Positions 15,550 through 17,153 of a stretch of DNA of 17,153 nucleotides are shown in pieces. The DNA is from an uncultured Clostridia bacterium. GTDB taxonomy: Bacteria > Bacillota > Clostridia > Monoglobales > Monoglobaceae. The DNA lies in NCBI GenBank assembly GCA_910580105.1, contig CAJTWN010000024.1, forward strand, positions 1 to 17,153. Direction: 5' to 3'. Position numbers and translations under genes: made by a program. The notes under the pieces were generated by a model. It saw nothing but the letters and a program-made list of their open reading frames with translations, did no database searches and was not told where the DNA came from. Each line of letters starts with the position of its first letter. The stretch's first letter is position 1.

Positions 15550-15702
15550 TTATTTCATTCCTTCCTCATAAAACTCATTTGCCGCTTTTCTCTTGCTATC
15601 ATATACAAATTGCACAACTTCCTGTTTTACTCCATGGTCTATTAAAAAATTGATATTTACCACTTGCATTACTCTTACGCTTTTGAATACAAATATATTC
15701 AA
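15550..15702 (-). CDS. Possible 50-codon small ORF upstream of the second immunity-like gene
   Basis: A frame starting with TTG at 15702 (AAGGAG two bases before it) or ATG at 15669 runs to a TAA at 15552-15550, one base before the next gene's ATG. The C-terminal part (INFLIDHGVKQEVVQFVYDS..., ending EFYEEGMK) reads like genuine protein, with a helical, charged pattern. It lies inside the transcript from the promoter at 15751-15779. It may be a small leader-coupled gene or the tail of a lost toxin cassette. The start is uncertain and no family is recognised. Confidence 0.35.
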   Translation of the reverse strand: MNIFVFKSVRVMQVVNINFLIDHGVKQEVVQFVYDSKRKAANEFYEEGMK

Positions 15703-15750
15703 GTCTCCTTATTCACCTTCCACACTCGAACCCATCTCCTTTTATGTCGT

Positions 15751-15779
15751 ATTTTACCACACTTTTTTCCATTTTTCAA
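15751..15779 (-). promoter_or_regulatory. Consensus promoter for the second immunity-like unit
   Basis: On the - strand TTGAAA (15779-15774), a 17-base spacer and TAAAAT (15756-15751) with a TG extended -10. It lies just after the terminator of the first immunity gene, so the second unit can be expressed independently of the Rhs gene, as expected for immunity maintained without its toxin. Confidence 0.65.
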
Positions 15780-15793
15780 TCTTTTTTATAAAA

Positions 15794-15817
15794 AAGAAGA
15801 GACTTCCGCCTCTTCTT
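15794..15817 (-). terminator. Terminator after the first immunity-like gene
   Basis: An 8-bp stem (15794-15801 with 15810-15817) has an eight-base loop and is flanked by A and T runs. On the - strand the right arm runs into a T tract. It begins nine bases after the stop at 15826 and ends the Rhs-immunity transcript. Confidence 0.8.
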
Positions 15818-15825
15818 AAAAAATT

Positions 15826-16236
15826 TTATTCCCCACCAAAAACTTTTAATATTTTTCCATTCTTTTTCAATATTGCTACACTCGTCCCTCCTCCCAACAT
15901 TCCTTTATAGTATGCGGTGACGACAAAATATCCCTTGCTCTCAATATCACTTAATCCAATTGACATTTTATCGAATTCTTCTGGCTTTATATACGTCTCT
16001 AATACCGCTACTCCTATTTTCACTGCCATTTCATTGCTCATAGAAAACTTTTCACTCGGTATTTCGCTTTCTACATCTACAATATCAAAATCAGAACCAC
16101 TACCATGTCTAAATGAAAATTCTTCATTATATAAATCCGGATAGTCTATACTCGTATCACTCCATTCCCTATATGCCATATATCCTGTCAATAAACAAAT
16201 CACTGTTAATATTATTATTATTATATTTTTTTTCAT
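15826..16236 (-). CDS. Membrane-anchored candidate immunity protein for the Rhs toxin
   Basis: This 136-residue protein has one N-terminal membrane helix (about residues 4-21), an acidic linker (about 24-60) and a C-terminal domain. In that domain, EMAVKIGVAVLETYI is followed by strands ending TSVAILKKNGKILKVFGG, the pattern of NTF2-fold immunity proteins. The open frame extends to 16296 but overlaps the Rhs gene. The ATG at 16236 is chosen because GGGAGG lies seven bases upstream and it falls four bases after the Rhs stop. That close coupling directly behind a variable toxin tail is the standard position of cognate immunity genes. With the helix at the N-terminus and no lipobox, the domain probably faces outside the membrane. 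The role is inferred; no direct evidence of toxin binding is visible. Confidence 0.8.
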   Translation of the reverse strand: MKKNIIIIILTVICLLTGYMAYREWSDTSIDYPDLYNEEFSFRHGSGSDFDIVDVESEIPSEKFSMSNEMAVKIGVAVLETYIKPEEFDKMSIGLSDIESKGYFVVTAYYKGMLGGGTSVAILKKNGKILKVFGGE

Positions 16237-16240
16237 TTTC

Positions 16241-17153
16241 TTACCTCCCTGGCCATGGCTTATTGTGGCAGTCTGTACCCTCTGGACATTGTCCAAATTC
16301 TAAATGTACCAGCCATTGATATGCAAATCGAGCTTTTAGTTCTTGTTTTCTGAAGTCATCCAATTGGTTATATTTTATTGTTACTATATCAACCGGTTCC
16401 TCTCCTTCAATATATCTTTTTACCGTTGTTGATTCATGAAATCCAGGAACTGCTACAAACAAAGTCAAATTATTATTGTCAGCAAAATTATAATCATCAC
16501 CAGAAAACTTCAGACTATTAGGATGAGAATGAACTGCCCCCGTTATTATTGATCCCACCGGTAAATACTCTCTGGCTGCCATTGGATCAACCCTATGGGG
16601 TTCTCCTACCACTGCATATGTATATGAATAATACGGACGGCCATTTTCATCCCAAGCCATGAAAATCAGTGATGCCTGTTCCATTCGTATATATTCTGAT
16701 ACACCATAATAGTTCCACGCCCAATCCTCTGCCGCTTCTTCCATGGTTGAAAAATGTTCATATGCTACATTTCCACTCGGATCCATTAACATAACAGGAT
16801 TATTTATACAATACACAAACAGGTTACTGCTCTGCATGATTGCTGACATATTGGGCACGGGATTATCTTCATCCGGATTATCCCCATAAATCATATTGAA
16901 TGGATTCCAATGGGTGTCCTCGGACATAAACCGCCCCAGTCCCGGGTCGTAATATCTCGCACGGAGATAGATCAATCCGCTCTCTTCATCGGTGTATTCC
17001 CCGGCGTAGCGGATCGGGTTGTTGATTCCATTACTTCCGTCTGCAATCAGTTTTCCATACGCCGAATAGGTATAGTCCGCCTTCACCTCTCCGTTTGCGG
17101 TAAGTCCCACCACGTCACCATGGTCGTTCTTCAGCATCATATAGCTTGTTTCT
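16241..17153 (-). CDS. Rhs/YD-repeat polymorphic toxin, C-terminal part with DUF4329-like tail
   Basis: This gene continues beyond the right edge (frame open through 17153), so only about the last 304 residues are seen. The first part is the conserved Rhs core: LKNDHGDVVGLT, YTYSAYGK, NPIRYAGEYTDEESGLIYLR, ARYYDPGLGRFMSED and NPVMLMDPSGN (the DPSG near 16783-16772). After this junction the tail of about 176 residues is variable-type toxin sequence. FSTMEEAAEDWAWNYYG, then TGAVHSHP (HSHP at 16531-16520) and FSGDD resemble DUF4329. The HxHP...SxxD arrangement recalls JAMM metalloproteases, with five rather than six residues between. Rhs proteins deliver such tails to competitors. The toxin activity is not established. 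An immunity-like gene follows four bases later. Confidence 0.9.
   Translation of the reverse strand, partial: ETSYMMLKNDHGDVVGLTANGEVKADYTYSAYGKLIADGSNGINNPIRYAGEYTDEESGLIYLRARYYDPGLGRFMSEDTHWNPFNMIYGDNPDEDNPVPNMSAIMQSSNLFVYCINNPVMLMDPSGNVAYEHFSTMEEAAEDWAWNYYGVSEYIRMEQASLIFMAWDENGRPYYSYTYAVVGEPHRVDPMAAREYLPVGSIITGAVHSHPNSLKFSGDDYNFADNNNLTLFVAVPGFHESTTVKRYIEGEEPVDIVTIKYNQLDDFRKQELKARFAYQWLVHLEFGQCPEGTDCHNKPWPGR

Noticed and set aside
15593..15910. 105-codon + strand open frame across the terminator and immunity gene end
   Set aside because: It overlaps a terminator, a promoter and a better-supported gene on the other strand; low-complexity Phe/Pro/Ser/Thr-rich composition.

Overview
The window looks like chromosomal DNA from a low-to-moderate GC Gram-positive anaerobe of the Clostridia. 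The evidence is strong AGGAGG-type ribosome binding sites, an agr-like GHKL kinase with a LytTR regulator, a very large exported protein ending in three S-layer homology (SLH) domains, and an Rhs-type polymorphic toxin tail with candidate immunity genes. No tRNA, rRNA, CRISPR array or intact transposase gene was seen.

Left part (1-2933, + strand): the last codons of an unrecognised gene (2-67) and a terminator, then azlC and azlD overlapping by four bases (branched-chain amino acid export), then a sodium-dependent amino acid transporter of the NSS/SNF family with its own strong extended -10 promoter and a terminator. The roughly 580 bases up to 3352 are non-coding. They hold a cluster of hairpins, a bidirectional terminator and AT-rich sequence that may include decayed coding DNA.

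Middle part (3353-14459, - strand, read right to left): a LytTR response regulator (14459-13725), then a 2900-residue SLH-anchored protein (13491-4789) with about 19 InlB B-repeat (Listeria-Bacteroides, Flg_new) units and interspersed modules of another type, then an AgrC-like sensor kinase (4633-3353). The regulator and kinase are the two halves of one probable signalling system and they flank the giant gene. Just upstream of the giant gene are two perfect 17-base direct repeats set 21 bases apart. Each contains an 8-of-9 match to the AgrA/VirR-class LytTR half-site, and they sit next to a promoter with a perfect TATAAT and a poor -35. The simplest reading is a self-contained module in which the kinase and regulator control production of the surface protein.

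Right part (15003-17153, - strand): the 3' end of an Rhs-family gene (core ending at the DPSGN junction, then a DUF4329-like tail with a JAMM-like HSHP...SGDD motif), followed four bases later by a membrane-anchored candidate immunity protein. After a terminator comes a second unit with its own consensus promoter, a possible 50-codon small ORF and a secreted second immunity-like protein. Base composition drops sharply from the Rhs core into the toxin and immunity genes, as is typical of exchangeable toxin cassettes.
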